Positions 1 through 11,860 of a DNA stretch of 64,000 nt are shown here, one piece after another. The stretch lies in contig NC_068935.1 in NCBI RefSeq assembly GCF_023091745.1, forward strand, positions 60,784,724-60,848,723, in the 5' to 3' direction. The notes under the pieces were generated by a model. The model was not told the DNA's origin. It worked only from the letters and a program-made list of their open reading frames with translations, and made no database searches. Position numbers and translations under genes: made by a program. Origin of the DNA: Budorcas taxicolor. Its lineage: Eukaryota > Chordata > Mammalia > Artiodactyla > Bovidae. Each line of letters starts with the position of its first letter. The first letter of the stretch is position 1.

Positions 1-117
1 TGGATGTGAACTTGGGCAAACTCCAGGAGACGATGAGGGACAGGGAACCTGGCATGCTGCAGTCCATTGGGTCACAAAGAGTCAGACACAACTTGATGAC
101 TGGACAACAACAACAAA
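1..117 (+). mobile_element. BovB 3'-end fragment
   Basis: The sequence carries the BovB tail (GACAGGGAACCTGGCATGCTGC, then CAAAGAGTCAGACACAACTT) and ends in a CAACAACAACAA-type terminal repeat. It is cut by the left edge of the window and lies in VAMP7 intron 2, antisense to the gene. Confidence 0.75.
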
Positions 118-275
118 ACCACACTTGGGAGTACCTTGGCACAAAGACCATAGGAGGTAATGAGGTATGGCTGCTGCCATCAAGGAGCCTATAGTCAGGG
201 GACAGAGACAAAAAAGGAGGATTGCAATTATAACACATTGTCAGAAGTGCTATAATGAATAAATACAGGATACTA

Positions 276-548
276 TGCTGCTGCTAAGTCACTTCAGTCA
301 TGTCCGAGTCTGTGCAACCCCACAGATGGCAGCCCACCAGGCTCTCCTGTCCCTGGGATTCTCCAGGCAAGAACACCAGAGTGGGTTGCCATTTCCTTCT
401 CCAATGCATGAAGGTGAAAAGTGAAAGTGAAGTCGCTCAGTCGTGTCCTACCCTCAGCGACCCCATGGACTGCAGTCTTCCAGGCTCCTCCATCCATGGG
501 ATTCTCCAGGCAAGAGTACTATAATGCGGTGCCATTGCCTTCTCTGAC
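276..548 (-). mobile_element. BOV-A2 SINE, dimeric
   Basis: Two Bov-A units follow one another, linked by GTGAAAAGTGAAAGTGAAGTC, with the TGCTGCTGCTAAGTC end at the left. The element is near full length and inverted relative to the usual consensus direction. Confidence 0.85.
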
Positions 549-1174
549 AAGATGCTATGGAGACACATAAAAAGGGGGCACCTGGCACAGTCTTGGAGTT
601 TTCAGGGGTTTCTAGAAGAGGAAACATAAGCTCAGGAAGACAAACTCAAATTTTGAAAAAGTAACAGCTATTGCAGAGGCTAAAAAGAGAGAACGAACCC
701 AGAATTGATATGCACATAGCTAAGTATGGCTGAAGAACAAAACTGAGGGCTCAAGTAATGAGAGATGGGGCCAGAAGAAGCAAATCTTGAAGAATTTTTC
801 AAGCTGAGTTAAGAAACTTTACCCTGAGTACCTGGTGAAGGAAGGGACATTATTAGAATCACCCTTTTAGAAGAATTAAAGTGAAAATTAGAAAGTATTT
901 CATTTGGGACATGTAAAAAGAGCAAAAATGTACCAGGGGACCTAGGAGGGGAAGGACATTCCAAGATGCAAGATCAAAAATATATATATACCAAAGCTTA
1001 AAATAACGTAGATTGGTCTGGGAATGACAAAGATATCTGTAGAGACAAAGATGGAAAAGTCAGAAATAGACAAAATAATGAAGGCTTAGTTTGGGTTTTA
1101 AGCAAGAAAGTATAATCTTAGGAATGTTAAATTCAGATTTAAGGAGGGATCAACTAGAAGCAGAAAGACCAGTT
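549..1174. other. Unique intronic sequence, no feature seen
   Basis: AT-rich VAMP7 intron 2 sequence. I see no exon, no recognisable repeat and no long open frame here. Confidence 0.5.
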
Positions 1175-1396
1175 GTGGTTTAGTCGCTCAGTCATGTCCA
1201 ACTGTTTGCAACACCATGGACTGTAGCCCACCAGGCTCCTCTGTCCATGGAATTCTCCAGGCAAGAATGCTGGAGTGGGTTGTCATTTCCTTCTCCAGGA
1301 GACCTTCCTGACCCAGGGATCAAACCTGTGTCTCCCGTGCTGCAGGTGATCTGCATTGCAGATGGATTCCTTACTGACTGAGCCACCAAGGGAGCC
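1175..1396 (-). mobile_element. Bov-tA SINE
   Basis: A complete Bov-tA in inverse orientation: the BovB-like tail is at the left (TAGTCGCTCAGTCATGTCC) and the tRNA-derived head at the right (TGACTGAGCCACCAAGGGAGCC). Imperfect flanking duplications GAAAGACCAGTT (1163-1174) and GAAAAACCAGTT (1397-1408) look like the target-site duplication. Confidence 0.85.
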
Positions 1397-1677
1397 GAAA
1401 AACCAGTTAGGAGGAGGTCATTAGGAATGAGAAACAATGAATGTCTGAGCAAACACTATGATGAATGTGGAGAGAGGAGACTAAAATACCTCTTGTAGCA
1501 GAATGGCAAAGATTTGGTGAAGAAGTCAAATGTGATTCTGAAGTTTTAAGCTTAGCCAGCTGAATGACTGGTGATGCTATTAATGAAAGAAATAGCAAGA
1601 AGAAGGTCAGATTTCAGGAAAAAATTATTTTCATACAGTAAAATGGAACTTTTTCTTTTGGTATACAGTAATAACAC

Positions 1678-1872
1678 TGGAAAAGACCCTGATGTTGGGA
1701 AAGATTGAAGGCAGGAGGAGAAGGGAATGACAGAGGATGATGGTTGGATGGCATCACCAACTCAATGGACATGTTTGAGTAAGCTCCGGGAGTTGGTGAT
1801 GGACAGGGAAGCCTGGCGTGCTGCCGTCCATGGGGTCACAGAGTCGGAAAGAGTGGAGTGAACTGACTGAAA
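1678..1872 (+). mobile_element. BovB 3'-end fragment
   Basis: About 195 bases of the BovB C-terminal/3' region (AAAGACCCTGATGTTGGGAAAG ... GTGAACTGACTGAA) without the rest of the element: a severely 5'-truncated insertion in intron 2. Confidence 0.8.
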
Positions 1873-3239
1873 TAAAAGATATGTTTGATTGGGATAATGG
1901 AACATGATTATAGGAAAGAAACCAAGGTAGAAGCTTAAAAAGAAAGAAACAACTCAGTGACGGATACTTACTCCAAATAAGACCAGGTAGGACTGGGTAA
2001 GGATGCAGGTAGAAAGACACAGCAGATAAGTAACATTGCTTTCTTGCAGTATAACCACATTTTCATTGGATTACATAGCCAACTTCCCTTAGAGTTAGAT
2101 ATGGCTATGTGATAAGTTCTGCCTGATAAAATATGAGTGGAAGGTACATATCCTGCTTCCCAGTCTTGCCTCTAAAAAGATGACACATGCTTTCCCTGAG
2201 CATTTTCCTGGGAACTGACTAGAAACACGATCGTTAAGCCCAGCAAATTTTTTAAGAAACCCTAAAGCCATACTCACGAGCAACTGGGGTCATTTAACCC
2301 TAGGTAATTTCTCAGACCCTAAACTACACCAGAGAGTAGTAGACTACGGAACCTGTGCAGTTCCCAAAGATGACAAACTCACTAATACCCATTTTGGATG
2401 TGGCCACAGAGGATAACGTACCAGGAGGAGCCTCTGGGAGAACAAAGGGAGAAAAGATGAAGAAATTCTTCATGCAAAGCAGAACCACTCCTGGGTCAGA
2501 ACAGGAGTCTCTGAAATTACTGTGTGGTAGTTATTTGAATACTGCCGGGAAGCAGTGACATCTGCATGTCAATAGGCCACAGGAGTCATCTCTGGGTATG
2601 ACGGAGAGGACTGTATCACCCAGACTGTCTGGACCTGGAGCTGGACAAAGCGATCAGATAAATCTTTGGGGCCACTTCCTGCAGAGAGGAAGTGTGTTTT
2701 TTGGGAAGAAGAGCACATCCAAATATTTTGGAGGCCCAGAACAGTAGACTAGAAGATTGTGAGCTATCTCCTGATACCCTAGAATTTCTTCCAGAGTAAT
2801 GGAGTTTTAGCTGAGCACATGGCTACATAGCTAGAAATGACAAATTTTAGTCTCCATTTCCAGCTAGGTTAGCTGCATAATGATGTAGTGAACAATACTA
2901 TCAGCCACTTCCGGAATGTGCCTTAAAAAATACCAGAACTGAAGAAGCTGCCTTGGCCAGAATTCGAAGGCACTAACTGAAACTGGCAGAGCCACTCCAA
3001 CAGTCCCGAAGTCTTCATCTCTGGGCTATCTCATAAATTAACACTGTCTTTTAGGGTCTCTCTGTTGCAGTAGCTTACACTAAATCCTAAATGATATAAG
3101 GAGTTAGTTCTGGAAACCAACAAGGACCTCCTCCTGAGATAGGGTCTGAGGAAATTAGGATGAGTTAGGTAGCAAAAGATTTTTAAGTATTAAGAAGGAA
3201 GGCTGAGGCAATATTTATGATTACTAAGATTTCCCACCT
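1873..3239. other. Intron 2 sequence with possible ancient repeat remnants
   Basis: Two stretches (about 2070-2250 and 2790-3100) resemble old degraded mammalian interspersed repeats, including a segment ending TCTCTGTTGCAGTAGC that recalls LTR-type repeat ends, but I cannot assign a family. A 67-codon open frame at 2355-2558 shows no recognisable domain and is probably chance. Confidence 0.35.
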
Positions 3240-3725
3240 ATGCCCCCTTCAATTCATTCTCCAATCAGCCACAACAGTGATCTTTCTAAAGCAAAACCTT
3301 ACCATGTCACACTCCAGCTGGAAACGTTCAATGCCTTCCCATTGCCCACTGCGTAATGTACAACCCCTTAACATGGCCTATGAGGCCCTATAGGACTTCT
3401 CTTCTGTCAATCTCTCTAGCTTTATTTTCATGACGTTGTACACCAGTCACAGAGAATCACCCGAAGTTCACTAAATATGCATTATGAGCTCATGTCTCCA
3501 TACTTCTCTACCAGCTGTTCCTTCTACCTGGAATACCACCCCCTACCCACTACTTTCTACTCTCTACTGTGATTATCTATGAATTTGACCATCTCCTTCA
3601 TTAAACTATAACCTCCATTAAACAACGAGGACAAATACTGAGTAATTTCATGTATCTCCAGCACCACCAAAGTGTCTGGTGACAGTTAAGTGCTCAGTAA
3701 ATATTTACAGAAAGAATGAACAAAT
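3240..3725 (+). mobile_element. L2 LINE 3' region
   Basis: The layout is typical of L2: CCATGTCACACTCCAGC near the start, a proline/serine-rich degenerate coding tail, then GTGTCTGGTGACAGTTAAG, TGCTCAGTAAATATTT and a GAATGAAC-type end. Heavily diverged, as expected for a pre-eutherian repeat. Confidence 0.7.
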
Positions 3726-4033
3726 AATTATTATTTATCATAACTATATCAAGTTTCACATATCCTAGAGCTCTATAGCAGAGTCACTTTTATATCTAAC
3801 ATTTCCATATTGTTCTTTAAAATACAAGTAACACTTAGGTGACAGAATAAAATAATTTTTAGCTAAATTTAAAATTAATAGAACCAGACATTTTCTAAGC
3901 TGGTAAAGATTATTGTTCTGTCAGCTTATTAAAATTATCTACTGAGAAGCTTGCTTTTCTAGTTTTCTACTGTTCTGAGTATAATAATATAATTCATTTC
4001 TTTTACCCGCTACCCACACAAAGCAGAACTCAC

Positions 4034-4179
4034 TTGCCATGTGAGTACGTTAGTTTGTTATTTTCAGAAGGTATCTTAGCCAGAATCTGCTCTGTCACCT
4101 CCAGGAAGTTGCCTCCACACCAAGCATGTTTGGCAAGGATAGTGGTTCCCCTGGCAACAACAGCAAAAAGAATGGCCAT
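4034..4179 (-). CDS. VAMP7: VAMP7 first coding exon (residues 1-48 of the longin domain)
   Basis: Read on the minus strand, the exon starts with ATG at 4179-4177 and opens with MAILFAVVARGTTILAKHAW, the N-terminus of vesicle-associated membrane protein 7 (SYBL1, TI-VAMP). It continues through residue 48 (ending in TYSHG) and stops after two bases of codon 49. The whole exon is 4034-4188: a polypyrimidine tract and AG acceptor (4190-4189) precede nine bases of 5' UTR, and the donor reads CAA|GTGAGT with GT at 4033-4032. VAMP7 is an R-SNARE of late endosomes, lysosomes and secretory vesicles; this exon gives the first beta strands and first helix of the autoinhibitory longin domain. No frameshift or stop is visible, so the exon looks functional. 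The next exon, which should begin by finishing the asparagine codon, was not found in 1-4033 and is presumably to the left of the window. Confidence 0.95.
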
Positions 4180-4188
4180 GGCTTCAAT
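4180..4188 (-). other. VAMP7: VAMP7 5' UTR part of exon 2 and its splice acceptor
   Basis: Nine bases (ATTGAAGCC) lie between the acceptor AG at 4190-4189 and the start codon. The intron end is a T-rich tract (plus-strand A-run at about 4195-4212) followed by GATAG. Having the ATG just inside exon 2 implies a non-coding first exon upstream, on the right-hand side of the window. Confidence 0.88.
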
Positions 4189-4278
4189 CTATCAAAAAGA
4201 AAAAAAAAGAAACATAAGATTTAGAATATTTCTTTGATATAACCTTTCAAAAGTAACTTACTATCTATCATTTACCAA

Positions 4279-4300
4279 TATCCATCCATCCATCCATGAC
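4279..4300. repeat. Short (ATCC)n microsatellite
   Basis: About four to five copies of the tetranucleotide ATCC in VAMP7 intron 1. Confidence 0.7.
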
Positions 4301-4689
4301 AATATTGACCAAGGCACTGTAAGAGTAAACAGAACAGACTTAACAAGGTCACAGTCTTGTATAAGCCTAAAACATACTGATGTGCATTCAAATACAGAGA
4401 CAAATCAAATGGATACATATATATATATACTTTTATGTATATGTGTGTGTATACAATGCAATGCATATGATACATACATACACACACAATTACATTGATA
4501 GATAGGTTGCATTTGCAAATTATACAGCACAAATTGATATCACCCTCTGAAAAGCAATGACCATAGATGGCAAAGGGACAGAAAGAGTCTTCATTCTTTA
4601 ATGAAGTGATCTCATCTTGAAAATTTATCCTAGGGAAATAGTTCAATAAAAGTTAGATTCTAGATTTACAAATACATGTATTATCAATA

Positions 4690-4945
4690 ATAATAGCCCA
4701 TATGTATAAAGTACTTACTATATGCCAGGCATAATTTTAAACACTTTACATTTATTAACTCATTTAATCCTTACATCAATTAAATTAATACACTACTATG
4801 ACACTTACAGTAAAATGAGGAAACTTAAGGATAGATGACTTACATAATTTATCCAGAATTACAGAACTAAAATTACAGTGGCAAAAGTTGTGATTTAAAC
4901 TGAGGAAGTATGATTCTAGTACCCACAATTTTATCTCTACACTGT
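4690..4945 (-). mobile_element. MIR SINE
   Basis: Inverse MIR: TACTTACTATATGCCAGGC, ATTAACTCATTTAATCC, TAAAATGAGGAAACTTAAGG and a run ending near TGATTCTAGTACCC match the MIR body in order. It covers most of the element at high divergence. Confidence 0.75.
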
Positions 4946-5097
4946 ACACTGCCTCTACTATGAAGGCATTAACCATCACAGGACAAAGTGAAAACAACCC
5001 AAATCTTCCACAAGAGAGGAATGGTTCTATAAATTATTGTAAGATCTTTTATAAACAAAATATTTCAGAAACAGTACAGCATGAGTTTAAGACTATA

Positions 5098-5584
5098 GTA
5101 ATACCTGGGAGATACTATAGGTTCAGTTCTAGACTACCACAATAAAGCAAATATAACAATAAAACAAGTAACATGAACTTTTTGCTTTCCCAATGTATAC
5201 AGAAGATATGTTTATAATATGCTATAGTCTACTAAGTGTGCAATAGCATTATATCTTAAAAAATAATATTCATGTCTTAAATAAAAAATACTTAATTGCT
5301 AAAAAATGCTAACCATCATGTGAGCCTTCAGCAAGTCATAATCGTAACATCCGAGATGACTGATCACAGATCACCATAACAAATAAAATGAAAAAGTTTG
5401 AAATATTGCAAGAATTATTAAAATGTTACACAGAGACATGAAATGTACAAAATATTACTGGAAAAGTGATGCTGATAGACCTGTTCAATGCAGGGTCGCT
5501 ACAAACCTTTGATTTGTTAAAAAAAAAAAAAAAAAAAAAGCAAAATCCATGAAGCACAATAAAGCATACTTCAATAAAAAGAGG
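5098..5584. mobile_element. Tigger1-type DNA transposon, internally deleted
   Basis: The left end has GGTTCAGTTCTAGACTACC-ACAATAAAGCAAAT and the right end has AAGCACAATAAAGCATACTTC, the hallmark ends of the Tigger1/pogo group, with recognisable sub-terminal blocks between (GTGCAATAGCATTAT; GATCACAGATCACC). Only about 490 bases remain, so almost the entire transposase gene is missing. An A-run at 5520-5539 interrupts the right half. Confidence 0.75.
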
Positions 5585-5747
5585 TTTGTGTGTATTTTCC
5601 TCATATTTATGAATGTATACTATCTTTCCCCACAGAACAGTCAGGTTTCTCTTATTTAATGCCATAAACTTATAAAAGGGATGAACAAATATCTTCCTAT
5701 TCTTCAGCTAATTCTTCAACCTAATGTTATTTGTTAACATGCTCCAT

Positions 5748-5935
5748 TTCATCCAATAAGCCAGAGTCATCCTGGGTGGCAGAGTGAGAATCCCTTATTA
5801 AAAATTCAAATCCCTGGTACAATCTCCTGAAATTCTGTTCAAGTAGGCCTGAGGTAGGGTCCTGAAATATACATTTAAGCCAACCCAGTCTGGATGCAGG
5901 TGATTCACAGGGCCACATTTTGTGAAACGCAGCAA
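5748..5935 (+). mobile_element. MER5A-type hAT-Charlie non-autonomous transposon
   Basis: Near full-length MER5A pattern: a spoiled left terminal repeat, then TTAAAAATTCAAATCCCTGG, ATTCTGTTCAAGTAGGCCTG, CAGGTGATTCACAGGGCCAC and the right end ACATTTTGTGAAACGC. Confidence 0.75.
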
Positions 5936-8850
5936 TTATATTGAGGTGAGGGATTCCCTCTTGGAATATCCTTGTTAAGAAGGATAGTATACAGAAGTGC
6001 TCATCTGTCTTTTGAGTTGAACTCCTCTTGAGGTCTCTTCATTTCACTCTCTAGATGAAAGTGTTTCAAGGGTTGTGTTCTCAGCCATCTTCTTTCTGGA
6101 TTTCTCCAAACACATAAGTAGTAGCATGTCTTAATTTCCAAATGACTCTCTCATACATTGTATCTCTTGATTCTAAAAGCCTCAACTGGCAGAGGAATAG
6201 GACGGGGAGACCACTTTCTCCCCCACAAATTCATCAAAAGATCATTTGAATGCTGAGCAACTTCCACAAAACAACTTCTGAACGCTGGCAGAGGACACCA
6301 AGCACCCAGAAAGGCAGCCCATTCTCTTCGAAAGGAGGTAGGACAAAATATAATAGACAAAAAGAGAGACAAGAGTCTGGGACAGAGACCCATCCCGGGG
6401 AGGGAGTCGTGAAGGAGAAGTTTCCAAACACCAGGAAACCCTCTCAATGGCGGGTGTGTGGGGAGTTTGGAATCTCAGAGGGCAACATAACCGAGAGAAA
6501 GAAAAAGAAAACTCACAGAATACAAGCCTAACTGCAACTGCCAGTGGAAGAAGTAGCCCAGATGCTCGCATCTGCCAGCAGCGAGCAGGTGCTGAACAGG
6601 GAGGCACAGGCTGCACTGCTTAGGGTAAGGACCGGGCCTGAATGCCCTGAGGGCAATCTGAGGGAGCTAAGGTGAGACAGCAAGCCAAACCATGGGGTAG
6701 CCAGAAAGAGAGCAAAAAAGAGAGAGAGAGAGAACTTTCCCACAAAAAGCTCTAACCTGAGGCACAGCCTGGGCAGCTCACAAAACAAAGGACTGAATGA
6801 TCACCAAAGGAGTGCTGGCTGGCCGCGGACTGGCCCCTCACCCACTGGAGGCAGAGAGGCAGGCGTGCAACAGCCATAGCCCAAAGGCGAGGGGCCATCT
6901 CAGTCCCAGAGACAGCATCCTCCACCAAACTGTGAGCAGGCTCCCAGATCCTAACCACGTCTTCCTGGGATCCTGGATGGTTGACATCTGCCAGGAGGGT
7001 CCCAGTCAGAGGAGACATATGGCACAACTGCAACAGTGCTCTTGCAGTGCACCTGGGAAACCAAGGTGCCAGGACCAGGGAGGAGATTAAGATGAACAGC
7101 CCACATGGGACAGTGTGCTCACTAAAAACCTGGTCACCTGAGCTGCTCAGACCTGGGAAGGGCACAAAACGCATGCCCAACCAAGTCTGTGCCTTTGTGG
7201 AGTACCCGAGAACCTGAACCTGAGCAGTTTAGACCTGGGAAGTTCACAAAAACGCAGGGCCCACTTTGGATAGTTCCCCTGCAGAGCAACCTGGAGCCTG
7301 AGTAGTACAGACTGGGAAAGCACAGGCCATCGTGAGCTGGGGCAAACCCCATGTGGTCTATACACTGCGAGCACTCCCCAAACATGGCAGTGATATTTGT
7401 TTGCCGTGTTCCTCCCTCCCCACAACACAACTGAACAAGTGAGCCTAAAGAAGTGACCACCTTCGCCTGCTTCTGTCGGCAGAAATTACACTGAAGAGAC
7501 TTGAAGGCAAAATAAAGAAAGAACAAAAAAAAAAAAACAAAAAAACAAAAAACAAAAAAAAAAAAGAAAGAACAAGGAGCCACTCTAAAAGTGACAGGTG
7601 CAACAGATTAAAACCTTTAGTTAGCATTGACTAAGCACTGGAAGGGGCCTATAGACCTTGAGAAGAAGTATAAGCTGGAACAAGGACTATCTGAAACTGA
7701 ACTGACCCCACACTGCCCTCAGCAGCTCCAGACAAATTCCTAGATATATTTTACTATAACTTTTTTAACTTTTTTAAAATTTGTTTTATTTTTAAATTCT
7801 TTATTACTCCCTTTTCATTTTTATAATCTACTATCACCTTGCAAAAAAAGACTATTTTTAAAGCAAATTTCACATATATTTTTCATAATTTTTGTGATTT
7901 TGTTTTGTATTCTTAATATTGTTAATATTGAGAGTCTAACCTCTACTCTAAATTTTTAATCTTTGCTTTCTGGTATTTGTTATCTATTTTGCACCTTTAA
8001 GAACCTAATCTTCAGTACCCATTTTTACTTAGGGGTGTGATTACTGGCTTGATTCCTCTCTCCCCTTTTGACTCTCCTTTTTTTCCCACAGGTCACCTCT
8101 ATCTCCTCCCTCCCCCTTCTCTTCTCTACCCAACTTTGTGAATCTCTTTGGGCATTCCAGGCTGTGGTGAGCACATAGGGAATTGATTACTGGCTAGATG
8201 GCTCTCTCCCCTTTTGACTCCCTCCCTTCTCCTCCTGGTCACTTCTGTCTCCCTCATCCCTCTTCTCTTCTCCATGCAATTCTGTGAACCTCTCTGGGTG
8301 TCCCCCACTGTGGAGAAGCTTTTCACCATTAATCTAGATGTTTTATCATCAACGCTGTATAGATGGAGAATTCTTGAGGCTACTGTAAGAATAAGACTGA
8401 AAGCCAGGGGCAGGAGGCTTAAATCCAAAACTTGAGAACACCAGAGAACTCCTGACTCCAGGGAACATTAATCAACAAGAGCTCATCCAAAAGCCTCCTT
8501 ACCTACACTGAAACCAAGCTCCACCCAAGAGCCAACAAGTTCCAGAGCAAGACATACCAAGCTAATTCTCCAGCAATGCAGGAACACAGCCCTGAGCATT
8601 AATATACAGGTGGCCAAAAGTCACACTAAACCCACAGACATCCTAAAAATCACTACTGGACACTTCATTGCACTCCAGAGAGAAGAGATCCAGCTCCACC
8701 CACCAGAACACGGACACAGGCTTCCCTAACCAGGAAACCTTGACAAGCCACTAGTCCAACCCCATCCACAGGGAGGAACCTCCACAATAAAGAGGAACCA
8801 CAAACTTCCAGCCTACAGAAAGGCCACCCCCAAACACAGCAATAAACAAA

Positions 8851-9370
8851 ATGAAAAGGCAGAGAAATAGTCAGCAGGTAAATGAACATTATAAATGCCC
8901 ACCAAACCAAACAAAAGAGGAAGAGATAGGGAGTCTACCCGAAAAAGAATTCAGGATAATTACAGTAAAGGTGATCCAAAATCTTCAAAACAAAATGGAG
9001 TTACAGATAAACAGACTAGAGACAAGGATTGAGAAGATGCAAGAAATGTTTAACCAGGATCTAACAGAAATAAAAAAAAAGAGTCAATCAATAATGAATA
9101 ATGCAATAACAGAGGTCAAAAGCGTCTGTAGGGAACCAACAGTAAATAACTGAGGCAGAGGATAGAATAAGTGAGGTGGAAGATAGAATGGTGGAATTAA
9201 ATGAAGCATAGAGGAAAAAAGGAAAAAGAATTAAAAGAAATGAGGACAACCTCAGAGACCTCTGGGACAATGTTAAATGCCCCAATGTTCAAATCACAGG
9301 AGTCCCAGAAGAAGACAAAAAGAAAAGCCATGAGAAAATACTTGAGGAGATAATAGTTGAAACACTTTCT
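8851..9370 (+). pseudogene. L1 ORF1 N-terminal remnant
   Basis: The open part (8851-9153, 100 codons) begins MKRQRNSQQVNEHYKCPPNQ and is rich in charged residues with a coiled-coil look (NKMELQINRLETRIEKMQEM), as expected of the L1 ORF1 protein N-terminus. It ends at a stop and continues in another frame to about 9360, where the RNA-binding domain is cut off by the internal deletion. Confidence 0.75.
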
Positions 9371-10246
9371 AACACCATACACAAAAATAAACTCAAAATG
9401 GATTAAAGATCTCAATGTAAGACTATAAACTATAAATCTCCTAGAGGAAAACACAGGCAAAACACTCTCCAACATAAATCACAGCAGGATCCTCTATGAC
9501 CCACCTCCCAGAATATTGGAAATAAAAGCAAAAATAAACAAATGGGACCTAATTAAACTTAACAGTTTTACACAAAGAAGCAAACTATAAGCAAGGTGAA
9601 AGACAGCCTTCAGAAAGGGAGAAAATAATAGCAAACAAAGCAACTGACAAAGAATTAATCTCAAAAACATACAAGCAGCTCCTGCAGCTCAATTCCAGAA
9701 AAATATACAACCAAACAGAAATTTCTTCAAATAAGACTAACACATGAAAAGATGCTCAACATCACTCATTATCAGAGAAATGCACATCAAAACCAGAAAT
9801 GCAAAATCAAAATGAGGTACCATCTCACACCAGTCAGAATGGCTGCTATCAAAAAGTCTACAAACAATGAATGCTGGAGAGGGTGCGGAGAGAAGAGGAC
9901 ACTCTTACACTGTTGGTGGGAATGCAAACTAGTACAGCCACTATGGAGAACAGTGTGGAGATTCCTTAAAAAACCGGAAATAGAATCGCCATATGACCCA
10001 GCAATCCCACTGCTGAGCATACACACTGAGGAAACCAAAATTGAAAGAGACACGTGTACCCCAATGTTCACTGCAGCACTGTTTACAATATCTAGGACTT
10101 GGAGGCAACCTAGATGTCCATCAGCAGATGAATGGATAAGAAAGCTCCGGTATACAATGGACTATTACTCAGCTATTGAAAAGAATGCATTTGAATCAGT
10201 TCTAATGAGGTGGATGAAACTGGAACCTATTATAGAGAGTGAATAA
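9366..10246 (+). pseudogene. L1 ORF2 C-terminal remnant
   Basis: The longest open part, 9752-10246 (164 codons), contains the L1 ORF2p cysteine-rich block CWRGCGEKRTLLHCWWECKL and the following PLWRTVWRFLK and YDPAIPLL segments. Upstream, about 9366-9751 is the same protein in broken frames (NKLKMD-type text). No endonuclease or RT domain is present, so this is a dead remnant. Confidence 0.85.
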
Positions 10247-10669
10247 GTCAGAAAGAAAAACACCAATACAGTATATTAACGCATATATGTGGAATTTAGA
10301 AATATGGTAATGATGACCCTATATGAGAGACAGCAAAAGAGACACAGATGTAAAGAACAGACTTTTGGACTCTGTGGGCGAAGAAGAGGGTGGGAAAATT
10401 TAAGAGAATAACACTGAAACATATATGTTATCATATGTGAAATAGATTGCCAGTCCAGGTTCGATGCATGAGACAGGAAGCTCAGGGCCAGCGCACTGGG
10501 ATGACCCTGAGGGATGAAACAGGGAGGGAGGGGGGATGGAGGTTCAGGATGGGAACAAATGTATACCCATGGCTGATTCATGTCAATGTATAGCAAAAAC
10601 TATTACAGTATTGTAAAGAATTAGCCTCCAATTAAAATAATTAACTTTTTTTTAAAAAAAGCTTGATCT

Positions 10670-11040
10670 GACCCTCTAACATGCTCCAGGTACTGGTCCA
10701 TTTCTTAAAATCATTTATACACTATCACTGCATCTCTATCTCCTTGTAGTTCTTCAGCTTCCTATAATCTGGCTTTTGCTCTCAACACTCCAGAAAACCA
10801 TGCCTGTGAAGAGCATCAACAGCCTCTACATAGCAAAATTCTGTATTCACTTCTCTAGTCTCACCTCAATTGATCTCTCAAGAATACTCAACACAGCTAA
10901 ATAACCCTCCTTCTGGAAACACTCCTACAGGTCTGGCTGCTCCTTCTGTCTCCCTGCTGAATCCTCCTCTGCTAGCTGACCTCTAAATGCTGACTTCCCA
11001 TGGGGACTGGTTCTGCACTCTCTTAACCCTAGATAAGCTC
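10670..11040 (+). mobile_element. L2 LINE fragment
   Basis: Internal L2 coding region: CTTCTGGAAACACTCC, CTGGCTGCTCCTTCTGTCTCC, TGACCTCTAAATGCTGAC and GGACTGGTTCTGCACTCTCT occur in L2 order. Diverged and frameshifted. Confidence 0.55.
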
Positions 11041-11149
11041 ATCTAGACCTGCAATAATAAACATGCATTTTTTGCTGAAGACACATTGCATACAGAAAAA
11101 AACGAAAGGCGTAACTACAGCTGAGGGACAAACCAAAGACAAAACCCAA

Positions 11150-11425
11150 GGTATACCAAATAGTTGAGGCAAAGGTAGATGAATAGAGACCCACAAAGAA
11201 GAGAGAGGAGGACCAACCAGGAAAGTAAGAGGAAAGCCAGGAAAGTGTGGTGATCTTGAAGCCAAAGGGGGGGAAAAAACAAAACAAAACTTCAAGAAGG
11301 AACAAGTGTCACCTCCCAGCTCTGTTCACTGATAACATTAGGACTGTAAAACAGTCACTGGATTTTTACAAGGAAGGAGGCCATTGGTAAGGGTCGGAGA
11401 GACATGCTGTGGAATGGAACAAAAA
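11150..11425 (-). mobile_element. L2 LINE fragment
   Basis: Inverse L2 sequence (AAGCCAGGAAAGTGTGGTG, TTGAAGCCAAAGG, TTCAAGAAGGAACAAGTG, GAGGCCATTGGTAAGG). A homologous stretch occurs at about 26,130-26,230, supporting repeat identity. It abuts an oppositely oriented L2 piece. Confidence 0.5.
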
Positions 11426-11860
11426 CACAAGAGAAACAGTGATGACAAATCATATGGTCCCTGAGACAAAGAGATGAAAATGTAGCAGCCTTAAAGAAGA
11501 AAACTGACTTTAGCAACAATACAAAAATATCTAGGGTCTTAGTGGACCATAAGTTGTTTATGAAGGGTTATGAGGTAATTGCTTAAAATGCTTATGCTTA
11601 TGAAATCTTAAAATTACATTAAGTAACAGGGTGTCTTGATCTCTTTAAGTACTCTTGCCATTATACCCTGTGTTGGTTAGAACGCATGCATAATACTGAG
11701 TTCAATTCTGGGACAGTGTATTAAGACTAGACAGAAGTGCAAAGTATGGTGAGAGACTTGGAGACTGTTATCATCTAAAAAATGGCTAGAGGACTAGAAA
11801 TATTAAACATGAAAAAGACTTAGATGGAATGTGACAGCAATCTTCAAGTTTATATAAAGT
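11426..11860. other. Unique intron 1 sequence, no feature seen
   Basis: No exon, repeat or notable open frame recognised. Confidence 0.5.

Larger units (their letters stand above)
6180..10660 (+). mobile_element. Ruminant L1, internally deleted, with 5' UTR and 3' tail
   Basis: From left to right: a purine-rich L1 5' UTR (about 6180-8850) with several poly-A/T tracts, the ORF1 start at 8851, then near 9357-9370 an abrupt switch to the C-terminal part of ORF2 (AAAATAAACTCAAAATGG), running through the cysteine-rich C-terminal motif to a 3' UTR that ends in an A/T-rich tail near 10,650. About 3.5-4 kb that should hold the rest of ORF1 plus the endonuclease and reverse transcriptase are missing. 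The element lies in VAMP7 intron 1, antisense to the gene. It cannot encode a transposition machinery. Confidence 0.8.

Noticed and set aside
2355..2558. 67-codon frame as a possible VAMP7 exon
   Set aside because: It is on the plus strand, opposite to VAMP7, and does not match later VAMP7 sequence.
1..4033. VAMP7 exon 3
   Set aside because: I looked on the minus strand for a continuation completing the Asn codon and the rest of the longin domain and found none; it is probably beyond the left edge.
6242..7583. Several 90-150 codon frames on both strands
   Set aside because: All lie in the L1 5' UTR at 6,180-8,850; low complexity (poly-Phe from A/T runs) and mutually overlapping.
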